Assembly: GCA_026984045.1 (NCBI GenBank)
Contig: JALSSV010000013.1
Span: 1 to 64,000, forward strand
DNA from: Chromatiales bacterium
GTDB lineage: Bacteria; Pseudomonadota; Gammaproteobacteria; UBA6429; Thiohalophilaceae
Direction of reading: 5' to 3'
DNA length: 64,000 bases
The translations under genes were made by a program, and so were the position numbers. Shown piece after piece: positions 1-8,728 of this stretch. The notes under the pieces are model-generated. The model was not told where the DNA came from. It saw nothing but the letters and a program-made list of their open reading frames with translations, and did not search any database. Numbering within the stretch: the stretch's first letter is position 1; each line of letters begins with the position of its first letter.

Positions 1-279
1 CGGCTTGACAGGGAATGACCCTGCCGGCGCCACGGCGCCTTGCGCCTGACCATCCAGAGACCCGCTGAATGAGGCTTTGTTACCGTTGGGATTAGTAACC
101 CGGGACCGCCCTCATGGCTGGAGGGCTTCGTGCATGTAACCAATACCGACTCAATACTTCAGAACCGTTGTCTGGTCGTTACCGCAGGCTCGGCCCGAAC
201 GGTAGCGGAGCCGGCTTGCGCCAACCGGTACATTGCCATTGTCAGGCCGGGAAGGGCCGCGCAATAATGCACGGGCAGC
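1..279. other. left-edge intergenic region upstream of ppx
   Basis: I see no credible gene here; the open frames that cross it are shadows. It contains the leader of ppx. A partial PhoB-box look-alike lies at about 4-21 on the minus strand, but its half-sites are 10 rather than 11 bases apart, so it is not called. Confidence 0.5.
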
Positions 280-1827
280 ATGCCAGACGGAGTTCCGCCC
301 ATCTTTTCCCGCCTCTTCCACCGTGCCGGCACCGATCCGCAACGCCTCGACAAGGTGGCGGCGGTGGATCTCGGTTCCAACAGTTTCCATCTCGTCATCG
401 CCCGGGTGCGCGACGGCGATCTGCAGATCATCGATCGGGCGCGGGAGATGGTGCGCCTGGCGGCCGGCCTCGGCCCCGACAAGCGCCTGACCCCGGAGGC
501 CATGGCGCGGGCCATGGCCTGCCTGACCCGTTTCGGCGAACTGCTGCGCGATCTGCCGCCGGGCAGCGTGCGGGTGGTGGGCACCAACACCCTGCGCAGC
601 GCGCGCAACAGCGCCGAACTGATCGAACATGCCGAGCGGGTGCTCGGCCATCCGGTGGAAATCATCGCCGGCGTGGAAGAGGCGCGCCTGATCTATCTGG
701 GCGTGGCCCACAGCCTGCCCGATCCCGGCGGACGCCGCCTGGTGGTGGACATCGGCGGCGGCTCCACCGAGGTGATTCTGGGCGAAGGCTTCGAGCCGGT
801 GCACATGGAGAGCCTGCACATGGGCTGCGTGGCCTTCTCCCGCCGCTTCTTTCCCGATGGCGCCATCAGCCGCAAGCGCCTGCAGAAGGCACGCCTGGCT
901 GCCCTGCTGGAGATGGAACCCATCATCGCCGCCTACCGGCAACAGGGCTGGGAACAGGCGGTTGGCGCCTCGGGCACCATCCGCGCCGTGCGCCGGGTGG
1001 TGAACGCGCTGGGGCTGTGCGACGACGGGATCAGCGCCGCCGCGCTCTCGCAACTGGTGGAGCGGATCGCCGATTTCCGCCACCACAACGAACTGGACCT
1101 GCCGGGCCTGAGCGAAGAGCGGGCACCGGTATTCGTTGGCGGCGTGATGGTGCTGCTCGGCGTGTTCGAGGGCCTGCGGATCCGCCACATGACCGTCTCC
1201 GACGGTGCCCTGCGCGAGGGCCTGCTGTACGATCTGCTCGGTCGCATCCGCCACGAGGACGTGCGCGAGCGCACCGTCGACTCCCTGGCCCGGCGTTACC
1301 AGGTGAGCCCGCACCAGGCCCGGCGGGTCACCGATACGGTGGCGCGGCTGCTCGATCAGGCCCGCGACGCCTGGCGCCTGGACGACGACAACCTGGCCCT
1401 GCTGCTGGCCTGGGCGGCGCGCCTGCACGAAATCGGCATGGACATCGCCCACAACGGCTATCACAAGCATGGCGCCTACATCCTGCGCCATGCCGACATG
1501 CCCGGCTTCTCCCGCTCCGAACAGGAAGTGATGGCCACCCTGGTACGCGCCCACCGCCGCAAGTTTCCGGTCGCCGATTTCGACGCCCTGCCCGAGAGCT
1601 GGCGCAAGCCCCTCACCCGCTTGGCCATCCTCCTGCGCCTTTCCGTGGTGCTGCACCGCGCCCGCAGCCACACCCCTCTGCCCGAACTGCAGCTGACGGT
1701 GAAGAAGAAGATCCTGCACCTGCGCTTCCCCGACGGCTGGCTGGCGGAACATCCCCTGACCGTGGCGGATCTGGAGCAGGAGTCGGGGTATCTCGACAGG
1801 CTCGGATACGAGTTGGGATTCGAGTAG
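280..1827 (+). CDS. ppx: exopolyphosphatase (Ppx/GppA family)
   Basis: Cytoplasmic enzyme that removes terminal phosphates from inorganic polyphosphate. The 515-residue length matches E. coli Ppx (about 513). The ASKHA-fold phosphate-binding motifs are visible: VDLGSNSFHLV near residue 29 and VDIGGGSTEVILG near residue 157. The C-terminal half has the helical HD-like region (ARLHEIGMDIAHNGYHKHGAY, split here as ARLHEIGMD then IAHNGYHKHGAY). The ATG at 280 has only a weak ribosome site but is the last start before the first motif. It converges on ppk across a 206-bp gap filled with REP elements, so synthesis and breakdown of polyphosphate sit side by side but are transcribed separately. GppA is the main alternative, but the neighbouring ppk favours Ppx. 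Confidence 0.95.
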   Translation: MPDGVPPIFSRLFHRAGTDPQRLDKVAAVDLGSNSFHLVIARVRDGDLQIIDRAREMVRLAAGLGPDKRLTPEAMARAMACLTRFGELLRDLPPGSVRVVGTNTLRSARNSAELIEHAERVLGHPVEIIAGVEEARLIYLGVAHSLPDPGGRRLVVDIGGGSTEVILGEGFEPVHMESLHMGCVAFSRRFFPDGAISRKRLQKARLAALLEMEPIIAAYRQQGWEQAVGASGTIRAVRRVVNALGLCDDGISAAALSQLVERIADFRHHNELDLPGLSEERAPVFVGGVMVLLGVFEGLRIRHMTVSDGALREGLLYDLLGRIRHEDVRERTVDSLARRYQVSPHQARRVTDTVARLLDQARDAWRLDDDNLALLLAWAARLHEIGMDIAHNGYHKHGAYILRHADMPGFSRSEQEVMATLVRAHRRKFPVADFDALPESWRKPLTRLAILLRLSVVLHRARSHTPLPELQLTVKKKILHLRFPDGWLAEHPLTVADLEQESGYLDRLGYELGFE

Positions 1828-1830
1828 CTT

Positions 1831-1855
1831 GTCGCGGCGAGGGCGCCGCTCCTAC
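1831..1855 (-). repeat. REP element, family i (GTAG-type)
   Basis: Minus-strand copy of a 25-bp imperfect palindrome that begins GTAGGAGCGGCG and ends CTCGCCGCGAC. It lies 3 bp after the ppx stop in the ppx/ppk convergent gap. Further copies are at 1998, 6138, 15557, 15683 and 41924. It resembles the GTAG-headed REPs of Pseudomonas. Confidence 0.8.
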
Positions 1856-1961
1856 CTCCTACGGGGGTATGCGGGTGGTGATGATCACGCAGGGCGGCTA
1901 AAGCGCAGCGGAGCCGCCATTGCTGGCAAGTGATCGTGCCGGCCGTTGTGGCGGGTGGTGG

Positions 1962-1984
1962 GTCGCGGCTTGCGCCGCTCCTGC
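1962..1984 (-). repeat. REP element, family ii
   Basis: 23-bp variant with the head GCAGGAGCGGCG and tail CAAGCCGCGAC, on the minus strand. The same variant occurs at 36853, 36910 and 41583. It sits between two family-i copies. Confidence 0.75.
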
Positions 1985-1997
1985 GATCATGCCTTCT

Positions 1998-2022
1998 GTA
2001 GGAGCGGCGCCCTCGCCGCAAC
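1998..2022 (+). repeat. REP element, family i
   Basis: Plus-strand copy of the 25-bp GTAGGAGCGGC element with one mismatch near its end. It is inverted relative to the copy at 1831-1855. The gap between ppx and ppk therefore holds three REPs and could fold as a bidirectional terminator. Confidence 0.75.
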
Positions 2023-2033
2023 CGGGTGGTGTT

Positions 2034-4106
2034 CTACTCCCCGCAGATTTCCGCGAGCAGGGCCTGCTGGGCGGAGAGGGGTTCTTCGCCATCGGCGGGG
2101 GTGGCGCGTTCGTAGCGGCCGTCGGGCTGGAGGATCCAGGCCTGGGTGTTGTCGTGCAGGTAGTAGTCCAGTTCGTGGATCACGCGCTTGCGCAAGCGGG
2201 CGTTTTCGATGGGGAAGCAGGTTTCCACGCGGCGGAACAGGTTGCGTTCCATCCAGTCGGCGGAGGCGCAGAACACTTCGGGCTTGCCGGCGTTCTCGAA
2301 ATAATAGACCCGGGTGTGCTCGAGGAAGCGGCCGACGATGGAGCGCACCTCGATGTTCTCGGAGACGCCGGGCACGCCGGGGCGCAGGCTGCACATGCCG
2401 CGCACCACCAGGCGGATTTCCACCCCGGCCTGGCTGGCCCGGTACAGTTCCTGGATGATGCGCTTCTCCACCAGCGAGTTGATCTTGACCACGATGCGCG
2501 CCGGCCTGCCGGCCTCGGCGTTTTTCGCCTCGCGGCGGATCCGTTCCACCAGGCCGTCGAACAGGGTGAAGGGCGACTGCAGCAGGCGGTTGAGCTTGCT
2601 CACCTTGCCGAGGCTGGTGAGCTGCAGGAAGATCTTGTGCACGTCGTCGCCGATCGCCCGATCGGCGGTCATCAGGCCGTAATCGGTGTAGAGGCGGGCG
2701 GTGCGGGCATGGTAGTTGCCGGTGCCCAGGTGCACGTAGTCGCGCAGCTCGCCCTGCTCGCGGCGCACCACCAGCGCCATCTTGGCATGGGTCTTGTAAC
2801 CGACGATGCCGTAGACCACGTGGGCGCCCACTTCCTGCAGGCGGTTGGCCACGGCGATGTTGGCCTCCTCGTCGAAGCGGGCGCGCAGTTCGATGACCAC
2901 GGTCACTTCCTTGCCGCCGCGGGCGGCGCGGACCAGGGCATCCACCAGCGCCGAGTCGGCGCCGGTGCGGTAGAGGGTCATCTTGATGGCCAGCACGTCC
3001 GGATCCTTCGCTGCCTGGCGCAGGAAGTCGATCACCGGCACGAAGGAATCGAAGGGGTGGTGCAGCAGCACGTCCTTCTTGCGCAGCACCTCGAACAGGC
3101 TGGCACCCTGGGCGAGTTCGGCCGGCAGGCGCGGGGTGAAGGGCGGGAACTTGAGATAGGGCCGATCCACCAGATCGATGATGGCCTGCAGGCGGTTGAG
3201 GTTCACCGGGCCGTTCACCTGATAGACGTCGTCGGGCGTCAGCTCGAAGGTCTTCATCAGGAACTCGGTGAGATCCGGCGGGCAGTTGTCGGCCACCTCC
3301 AGGCGCACCGCGTCGCCATAGCGGCGCGAGGGCAGCTCGCCCTCGAGGGCGCGCATCAGATCGTCCACTTCCTCTTCGTCCACGAACAGCTCGGAATTGC
3401 GGGTGACCCGGAACTGGTGGATGGAGAGCACCTTCATGCCCGGAAACAGCTCGCTGGCATAGGCGTGGATCACCGAGGAGAGGAACACGAAGTCGTAGGG
3501 CCCGCTGCCGGTCTCGGGTGGCAGACGGATGAGCCGCGGCAGGGCCCGCGGCGCCTGCACCACCGCCATGCCGCTGGAGCGGCCGAAGGCGTCCTTGCCG
3601 CGCAGGGCGACGATGAAGTTGAGGCTCTTGTTGAGGATGCGCGGGAAGGGATGGGCCGGGTCCAGGCCGATGGGACTGAGCACCGGCAGCAGTTCGTGCT
3701 CGAAGTAGTGGCGCAGCCAGGCGTCCTGTTCCGCGGTCCACTCGGTGCGGCGGATGAAGCGGATCTGTTCCGCTTCCAGCGCCGGCAGCAGTTCCTCGTT
3801 GAGGATCCGGTACTGCTCGTCCACCAGGGCGTGGCAGCGTTCGGACAACAGCGCCAGGGTCTCCTGGGGCGAGCGACGGTCGATGTCGGCCACCGCCACG
3901 CCCAGGCGAGCCTTCTGCTTGAGCCCGGCGATGCGCACCTCGAACAGCTCGTCCATGTTGGTGGAGGTGATGCACATGTAGCGCAGGCGTTCGAGCAGCG
4001 GCACGTCCCGGTCCACCGTCTGCGCCAGCACCCGGCGGTTGAATTCCACCAGCGAGAGTTCCCGGCCGAGGAACAGTTCGGGGCGATCGAGGTTGGGAAG
4101 ATCCAT
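2034..4106 (-). CDS. ppk: polyphosphate kinase 1
   Basis: Membrane-associated enzyme that makes inorganic polyphosphate reversibly from ATP. I chose the ATG at 4106, giving 690 residues starting MDLPNLDRPELFLGRELS, the usual PPK1 opening and length; the longer open frame only adds antisense of the upstream gene. PPK1 signatures are present: the N-terminal LVEFNRRVLAQ and SINMDELFEVR-like (here TSTNMDELFEVR) helices, and the two histidine regions of the phospholipase-D-like catalytic half, GYKTHAKMALVVRRE and YVHLGTGNYHARTARLYTD. It lies 68 bp downstream of the OlsF-like gene on the same strand and is probably co-transcribed from the PhoB-type promoter at 6009-6042, although a perfect -10 at 4137-4142 may give it its own promoter. 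Confidence 0.97.
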   Translation of the reverse strand: MDLPNLDRPELFLGRELSLVEFNRRVLAQTVDRDVPLLERLRYMCITSTNMDELFEVRIAGLKQKARLGVAVADIDRRSPQETLALLSERCHALVDEQYRILNEELLPALEAEQIRFIRRTEWTAEQDAWLRHYFEHELLPVLSPIGLDPAHPFPRILNKSLNFIVALRGKDAFGRSSGMAVVQAPRALPRLIRLPPETGSGPYDFVFLSSVIHAYASELFPGMKVLSIHQFRVTRNSELFVDEEEVDDLMRALEGELPSRRYGDAVRLEVADNCPPDLTEFLMKTFELTPDDVYQVNGPVNLNRLQAIIDLVDRPYLKFPPFTPRLPAELAQGASLFEVLRKKDVLLHHPFDSFVPVIDFLRQAAKDPDVLAIKMTLYRTGADSALVDALVRAARGGKEVTVVIELRARFDEEANIAVANRLQEVGAHVVYGIVGYKTHAKMALVVRREQGELRDYVHLGTGNYHARTARLYTDYGLMTADRAIGDDVHKIFLQLTSLGKVSKLNRLLQSPFTLFDGLVERIRREAKNAEAGRPARIVVKINSLVEKRIIQELYRASQAGVEIRLVVRGMCSLRPGVPGVSENIEVRSIVGRFLEHTRVYYFENAGKPEVFCASADWMERNLFRRVETCFPIENARLRKRVIHELDYYLHDNTQAWILQPDGRYERATPADGEEPLSAQQALLAEICGE

Positions 4107-4136
4107 GCCAGATACCGGGTCGGGGTGGATCGTTAC

Positions 4137-4142
4137 ATTATA
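4137..4142 (-). promoter_or_regulatory. candidate -10 box for ppk
   Basis: A perfect TATAAT on the minus strand, 30 bp upstream of the ppk start. I find no matching -35 hexamer at 16-18 bp, so this would be an activator-dependent or weak internal promoter. Confidence 0.4.
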
Positions 4143-4174
4143 CGGCAGACACAACGGGCCTGCCCGATCACCAC

Positions 4175-5980
4175 TCAAGCCGAGCATGCCGATCCCCCGG
4201 CATGGGCGGCCTGAAAGGCTTCCGCGCCGACTTCGCCCATGTACTTGCGCAACAGGCGCGGATCGGTTTCGCGCAGATCCACCCGCACCAGGCCGTCGAT
4301 CACGTTGCTGAACTGGCGGTCGACATTGAAGCCGAGCATCTGCCCGCCCAGCTTGAGGTATTGCCGAATCAGCACCGGCACACCGCGGGCATCGTTTTCC
4401 AGGACCGCCAGCAGGGAGGCGAGTTCCTCGAGCGAGTCCACCTGCCGCAACATCTCGCTCCCCACGCCGCGCGGCCGCGTCCAGGGACGGCGCGGCCTGA
4501 TCTGGCGGGCGAGCCGTGCGTCGAAGCGGTGGCGGCGCAGGAACTCGATCAGCAACTGCTGGGAGGCGGGGCTGTAGTCGGCGCTGATGCTCACCGGCCC
4601 GAACAGCACCGCATGGCGTGGCTGGGCCGCCACGAAGCGGCCGATGCCCTTCCACAACAGTTGCAGGGGCGCGAAACCGCGCTGGTATTCGGGCCGCACG
4701 AAGGAGCGGCCCAGCTCGATGGCCGGCGGCAGGCCGTAGAGGAAGGCGCGGCTGTAGCGGAACAGTGAATAGGTATAGAGCCCGCTGCGGCCGTACACCG
4801 GCAGGATCTCCTCCACCAGCCCGAGGCGGTAACCGCCCACTACCTCACGCGTGGCCCGGTTCCAGACGAACAGGTGGTGGTAGTGCTGGTCATAGAGATC
4901 CAGATCGATCTCCCGGCCGGTGCCTTCACCGGCGGCGCGAAAGCTGATCTCGCGCAGGCGGCCGATCTCCTGCAGCAGTTCGGGGATCTGCCCGGCGCGG
5001 GCGTGCCAGACCTCGAAATCGCCGTTCTCGAGCAACCGCTGTTCCACCGGCAGATCACGCAACTCCGTCTCCAGCCGCCTCGGCTCCCGGGGCGATATGA
5101 TGGGCGCCTGCGCGGTGGGCATGCCCTGCGCCTCCGGCCCATCCTGTTCCTGCAGCAGACAGGTGCGCAGGCGCAAAAAGGCGATCTGGCGGCACTCGTC
5201 GCCCACGTCGGCCAGGCGCCGGGGCGTGATCCCCGTACCGATCCGCAGACGCAGCAGGCGACCACGCTTGTTCAGCAGCTCCCGCGGCAGCAACAGGGTC
5301 TTGATCAAGGGATGGGCCAGGGCGGCCAGATAGAAGGCCGTGCTGTTGCGGCCCTGGATGTGGATCGGCACCACCGTGGCCCCGGTGCGCCCGGCCAGCC
5401 GGGCGACGGATCGATCCCACTCCCCGTCCTCGATCCGCCGGTTGCGCAGATGAATGCCGGAGACATCCCCCGCCGGAAACACGATCAGCGCCCCGCCCCC
5501 GCGCAACCAGCGCAGACCTTCGCGCAGGGGCTTCAGATTCTGGCGCGCCGCCGCCTCGCCGCCATAGGGATTCACGCCAAGAAACAGCTCCGCAAGCTCC
5601 GGGATGCGCTTGAGCAGGCTGTTGGCCATCACCCGCACGTCGGGCCGCCGGCGCAAAAGCAGCTCGGCCAGCAGCATGCCTTCCACCGCGCCGCAGGGAT
5701 GGTTGGCCACCACCAGCAGCGGCCCGCGGGCCGGCAGCCGCTCCAGGCTGCCCTGATCGACCACGTGACGCACCTCCAGCGCCTCGAGGGCCAGGCGCAG
5801 GAACGGCGCCGGCGCATCGCAGGGCGGCAACCGCGCATAGCGCCGGGCCAGGGCGTCGATGCCGAGCAGTTTCTCGATGCCGCGCTGGAGCCAGCGCAGG
5901 AGCGGATGGCGGCGGGCGGCGGGGATCAGATCGTCGAGTCGCAGGGGCTGATCGGAACGCACGGCGGGGGATGGGGACAT
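4175..5980 (-). CDS. olsF: bifunctional acyltransferase: PlsC/OlsA-like domain plus OlsB-like domain (OlsF-like)
   Basis: 601 residues with two enzyme domains. The N-terminal half (about 80-270) is a lysophospholipid-type acyltransferase of the hemolysin/LPLAT group: NHPCGAVEG at 93-101 supplies the catalytic His with an acidic partner, and FPAGDVS at 168-174 is the second block. The C-terminal half (about 300-600) is a GNAT-like N-acyltransferase of the OlsB/hemolysin type, with LYDQHYHHLFVWNRATRE followed by VVGGYRLG. In Serratia OlsF, this order makes ornithine lipid from ornithine and two acyl-ACPs, giving a phosphate-free membrane lipid. By analogy this may make ornithine or another aminoacyl lipid; the amino acid used cannot be read from sequence. 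A GGAG ribosome site precedes the ATG. Partnership with ppk and an upstream PhoB-type box fit a phosphate-starvation role. Confidence 0.75.
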   Translation of the reverse strand: MSPSPAVRSDQPLRLDDLIPAARRHPLLRWLQRGIEKLLGIDALARRYARLPPCDAPAPFLRLALEALEVRHVVDQGSLERLPARGPLLVVANHPCGAVEGMLLAELLLRRRPDVRVMANSLLKRIPELAELFLGVNPYGGEAAARQNLKPLREGLRWLRGGGALIVFPAGDVSGIHLRNRRIEDGEWDRSVARLAGRTGATVVPIHIQGRNSTAFYLAALAHPLIKTLLLPRELLNKRGRLLRLRIGTGITPRRLADVGDECRQIAFLRLRTCLLQEQDGPEAQGMPTAQAPIISPREPRRLETELRDLPVEQRLLENGDFEVWHARAGQIPELLQEIGRLREISFRAAGEGTGREIDLDLYDQHYHHLFVWNRATREVVGGYRLGLVEEILPVYGRSGLYTYSLFRYSRAFLYGLPPAIELGRSFVRPEYQRGFAPLQLLWKGIGRFVAAQPRHAVLFGPVSISADYSPASQQLLIEFLRRHRFDARLARQIRPRRPWTRPRGVGSEMLRQVDSLEELASLLAVLENDARGVPVLIRQYLKLGGQMLGFNVDRQFSNVIDGLVRVDLRETDPRLLRKYMGEVGAEAFQAAHAGGSACSA

Positions 5981-6008
5981 CGGGATACTCCGTGAAACTC
6001 GCGCAGGG

Positions 6009-6042
6009 AGTATCCGGTCCGTTCATGACCGTTCGAGGACAG
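6009..6042 (-). promoter_or_regulatory. PhoB-type box and -10 element for the olsF-ppk operon
   Basis: On the minus strand, 6042 to 6025 reads CTGTCCT-CGAA-CGGTCAT. This is two 7-bp half-sites in direct repeat with the 4-bp spacing of a PHO box, 12 of 14 positions matching CTGTCAT twice. Ten bases further on is GATACT (6014-6009), a -10 at the spacing used by PhoB promoters, where the box replaces the -35. The ATG of the OlsF-like gene follows 28 bp after the -10. A 9-bp inverted repeat (5983-5991 with 6007-6015) overlaps the -10. Confidence 0.6.
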
Positions 6043-6075
6043 GGGGATGATGGTTTGGTGACGGGTGATGTGGCG

Positions 6076-6092
6076 GTCGCGGCTTGCGCCGC
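6076..6092 (-). repeat. partial REP element, family ii
   Basis: The first 17 bases of the minus-strand family-ii repeat (GTCGCGGCTTGCGCCGC) are present; the head sequence is missing. It lies between the divergent-facing upstream region of the OlsF-like gene and the end of the diguanylate cyclase gene. Confidence 0.5.
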
Positions 6093-6137
6093 GCCGACAG
6101 CGAAGACCGTCTGAAAACAGCTACCCACCACGGCAAT

Positions 6138-6162
6138 GTCGCGGCGGGGGCGCCGCTCCTAC
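6138..6162 (-). repeat. REP element, family i
   Basis: 25-bp minus-strand family-i copy with one mismatch, ending 17 bp before the stop of the diguanylate cyclase gene. It may serve as part of that operon's transcription end. Confidence 0.7.
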
Positions 6163-6179
6163 GGGGGTTATCGATCCAT

Positions 6180-7871
6180 TCAGTTCGACTCGACGCGGTT
6201 GCGGCCGTTTTCCTTGGCGCGGTAGAGGGCCGCGTCGGCGCGCTGGAAGAGGCCTTGGGCATCGTCGCCGGGGCGGGACTCGGTGAGGCCACAGGAGGCG
6301 GTGATGGGCACGCGCTTGCCGCGAAAATGGAACTCGGTGTCGGCGATGGCCTGGCGCAGCTTGTCGGCCACCGGCTCGGCATGGGCGGCGTCGGTCTCCG
6401 GCATCAGGATCACGAACTCCTCGCCGCCATAGCGGGCGGTGAGATCGGTCTCGCGCACCCGGTCGCGCAACAGGCGGGCGATGACGGTGAGCACCTTGTC
6501 GCCGGCGGCGTGGCCATAGGTGTCGTTGATGGACTTGAAGCGGTCCACGTCCCACACCAGCAGGGCGAAGGGCGCGCCGTAGCGCTTGAAGCGGGCCAGT
6601 TCCTCCTCCAGCCGGCGATCGTAGGCCAGGCGGTTGGGAATGCCGGTGAGGGGATCGGTCATGGCGCTGGCGCGGGCCGACTCGGCCTCCGCCTGCAGGC
6701 GTTCCAGTTCCCCCTGGGTCTGTTCCAGTTGCCGCTCCAGGCGGTCGATGACCTTGCCGGCATCCTCGTGCACGCCGTTGTGCTGTTCGAGGAAGCGGTC
6801 CATGTGATTGCGGATCAGGATCAGCCGGGACTGCACGGCGGTCTTGAGGGCGTCCAGATCCTCGGCGTCGGCCACGCTGCGCTCGATGTCGCTGACCTCG
6901 TCGCGCACCCGGCTGTCCACGTCACGCCCGGCCTGATCCGACAACGCCTGCAGACGGGCGGTCTCGCGGATGTCGCGATCCAGCTCGGCGAGGCGCTCGG
7001 TGAGCTGGCGCAGGAAGGCTTCCAGTTCCCGCTTTTCCGCCTGCACCCGGCTCTGCAGGCCGTTGAACAGCTCGGCGGTGGCCAGCAGCCCCGCCTGCAG
7101 GGCCTCGGTATCGTCACAGGGCTCGAGGCGGCGCTTGATGAGTTCCGCCTCGGCGTGCAGGGTGTCGGGCCACTGCATCTGCTCCAGCAGGCGGATCAGG
7201 GTGTCGGCCGCCAGGCGGCAGGTGGCTGCCTCTTCGTCGGCGGCGGGCGCCGCGGGCGGTTGCGCTGCGGCGGGTTCGGAAGGCGCTTCGGGGACCGGCT
7301 CGGCAGGCGGGCGGCGTCGGCGGAACAGGCCGCCGAGGAGGCCTTTCGCGCCCTGCTCTTCATTGGGGGCAGCGGGCGGTGATTCCCCCTCGTCGGTGTC
7401 CGGCGCCTTTCGGGACAGCAGCAGTTCCACCAGCTCGGCCAGATCGACGGCCACCGCCGCGGCCTCGGCCGGGGTTTGCGCCCTGGCCAGTTGGCGTTGC
7501 ACGAAACGCTGCTGCCGGGCATAGGCGTCGGGGATGGACAGCCGTTCGAAAAGGGTCTTGAGCGGCGCCGCCGGGTCCGCCTCCGCGTCGGGCGCGCGCT
7601 CGTCGAGCCGGGCGATCAGGCGCGAGACCTCTTCCACCAGCTTCTGCAGACGCAGCGGGTTGCGTTCGTTGCGCAGCGCCTGGCGCAGGGTGTCCAGCAG
7701 CCGATCCAGATCCGGATCGCGGTGATCGGCGGCCAGGGTCAGGCGGGTGGCCAGGCGCCGCAAGAGGGCCTCGGTCTCGCTCCAGGCCTTTTCCTTCTCT
7801 TCCAGTTCCTCCAGCGCAGCGTAATACTTGCGCTGCCAGTGATCCGCCTGGCGGCCGCCCTCCCGGCCCAT
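6180..7871 (-). CDS. dgcP: diguanylate cyclase with N-terminal coiled coil (DgcP-like)
   Basis: 563 residues. The C-terminal GGDEF domain has the active-site RYGGEEF and an upstream RETD that fits the RxxD inhibitory site, so it should make cyclic di-GMP and be feedback-inhibited. No membrane segment is seen. Residues 1-390 are charged and largely helical (EELEEKEKAWSETEALLRRL near residue 18), with a low-complexity Pro/Ala linker near residues 165-205. P. aeruginosa DgcP is encoded in the same place, downstream of dsbA and an endonuclease/phosphatase gene, so I use that name; the match rests on memory of gene order and the N-terminal pattern. The ATG follows the previous stop by only 3 bp, which suggests translational coupling. 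Confidence 0.8.
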   Translation of the reverse strand: MGREGGRQADHWQRKYYAALEELEEKEKAWSETEALLRRLATRLTLAADHRDPDLDRLLDTLRQALRNERNPLRLQKLVEEVSRLIARLDERAPDAEADPAAPLKTLFERLSIPDAYARQQRFVQRQLARAQTPAEAAAVAVDLAELVELLLSRKAPDTDEGESPPAAPNEEQGAKGLLGGLFRRRRPPAEPVPEAPSEPAAAQPPAAPAADEEAATCRLAADTLIRLLEQMQWPDTLHAEAELIKRRLEPCDDTEALQAGLLATAELFNGLQSRVQAEKRELEAFLRQLTERLAELDRDIRETARLQALSDQAGRDVDSRVRDEVSDIERSVADAEDLDALKTAVQSRLILIRNHMDRFLEQHNGVHEDAGKVIDRLERQLEQTQGELERLQAEAESARASAMTDPLTGIPNRLAYDRRLEEELARFKRYGAPFALLVWDVDRFKSINDTYGHAAGDKVLTVIARLLRDRVRETDLTARYGGEEFVILMPETDAAHAEPVADKLRQAIADTEFHFRGKRVPITASCGLTESRPGDDAQGLFQRADAALYRAKENGRNRVESN

Positions 7872-7874
7872 GGG

Positions 7875-8708
7875 TCAGGCTTTCACCCGTTGCATGAAGC
7901 GATCGAAATCGGGCGTGGCCGGCGGCGGCAGGCGGTTGAGGCGCACGCCCGGCGGCAGTTCGACCTCGGTCATGATCGGCAGGTGATCCGAGATGGGCTG
8001 ATCCAGGGCTTCGGCACGGCGCACCTTCAACTCCTCGGTGACCAGAATGTGATCGATGCTGTGCATGGGCCGCCAGCTCGGGAAGGTGCACAGGTGGCTC
8101 AGCGGTTCGGTCAGGGCGGTGCGCCGAAACAGGCGGCGCATCTCGGGGCTGCCGCAGACGGTGTTCATGTCGCCCATGACGATGGCATGGGGATACTGGT
8201 TCACCACGCTGGCGAGGTAGTCGAACTGCTGCAGCCGCGCCCGCCGGGACAGGGCCAGGTGGACCACGATCACCGCCAGGGCCTCGCTGCCGCCCCGGAA
8301 CACCGCCAGCAGGGCCTGGCGCCCGGGGATCAGACCGGGCAGGCGCAGGTTTGCCACCTCGTCGGGCCGGTAGTGGCTGAGCAGGGCGTTGCTGTGCTGG
8401 GCCAGACGCCCCAGGTTGCGGTTGACCTGGTGATACCAGAAGGGAAAGCCGGCCCGTTCGGCCAGGTATTCGGCCATGTTGATGAAGTTGCTGCGCAGGC
8501 TGCCGGCATCCACTTCCTGCAGGCCGACGATGTCGAAATGCATCAGGCGCCGGGCGATGGCGTCGAGGTTCTCCATGCGCCGGGCGCAGGGCAGCAGGTG
8601 CTTCCAGCTTCCGGTCACGTAGTGACGGGGACGCGAGGTGCGAATGCCCACCTGCACGTTGTAACTGAGCAGGCGCAGCAGGCGGTCCGAATGGCTTTGT
8701 TGGGTCAT
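7875..8708 (-). CDS. endonuclease/exonuclease/phosphatase family protein
   Basis: 277 residues of the EEP fold (exonuclease III / DNase I / phosphatase superfamily). The metal and catalytic motifs are present: LSYNVQVG near the start, GLQEVD, MGDMNT, SIDHILV and the final SDHLPIMTEV. The substrate cannot be told from the sequence; it may be nucleic acid, a phospholipid or another phosphodiester. There is no signal peptide, so it is probably cytoplasmic. The longer open frame that runs through the next gene upstream is an artefact; the ATG at 8708 is 20 bp after the acetolactate-synthase-like stop. It sits directly before the diguanylate cyclase, as the homologue does in Pseudomonas. Confidence 0.88.
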   Translation of the reverse strand: MTQQSHSDRLLRLLSYNVQVGIRTSRPRHYVTGSWKHLLPCARRMENLDAIARRLMHFDIVGLQEVDAGSLRSNFINMAEYLAERAGFPFWYHQVNRNLGRLAQHSNALLSHYRPDEVANLRLPGLIPGRQALLAVFRGGSEALAVIVVHLALSRRARLQQFDYLASVVNQYPHAIVMGDMNTVCGSPEMRRLFRRTALTEPLSHLCTFPSWRPMHSIDHILVTEELKVRRAEALDQPISDHLPIMTEVELPPGVRLNRLPPPATPDFDRFMQRVKA

Positions 8709-8728
8709 GACATCGTCGGCAGCCGGGA

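Noticed and set aside
4-21. PhoB-box-like sequence on the minus strand at the left edge
   Set aside because: GGGTCAT and CTGTCAA half-sites are 10 bp apart instead of 11, and the gene it would control is outside the window.
1920-4214. Plus-strand frame of 764 residues opposite ppk
   Set aside because: Shadow of ppk caused by high GC; composition (His, Gln, Gly rich) is not protein-like and ppk is certain.
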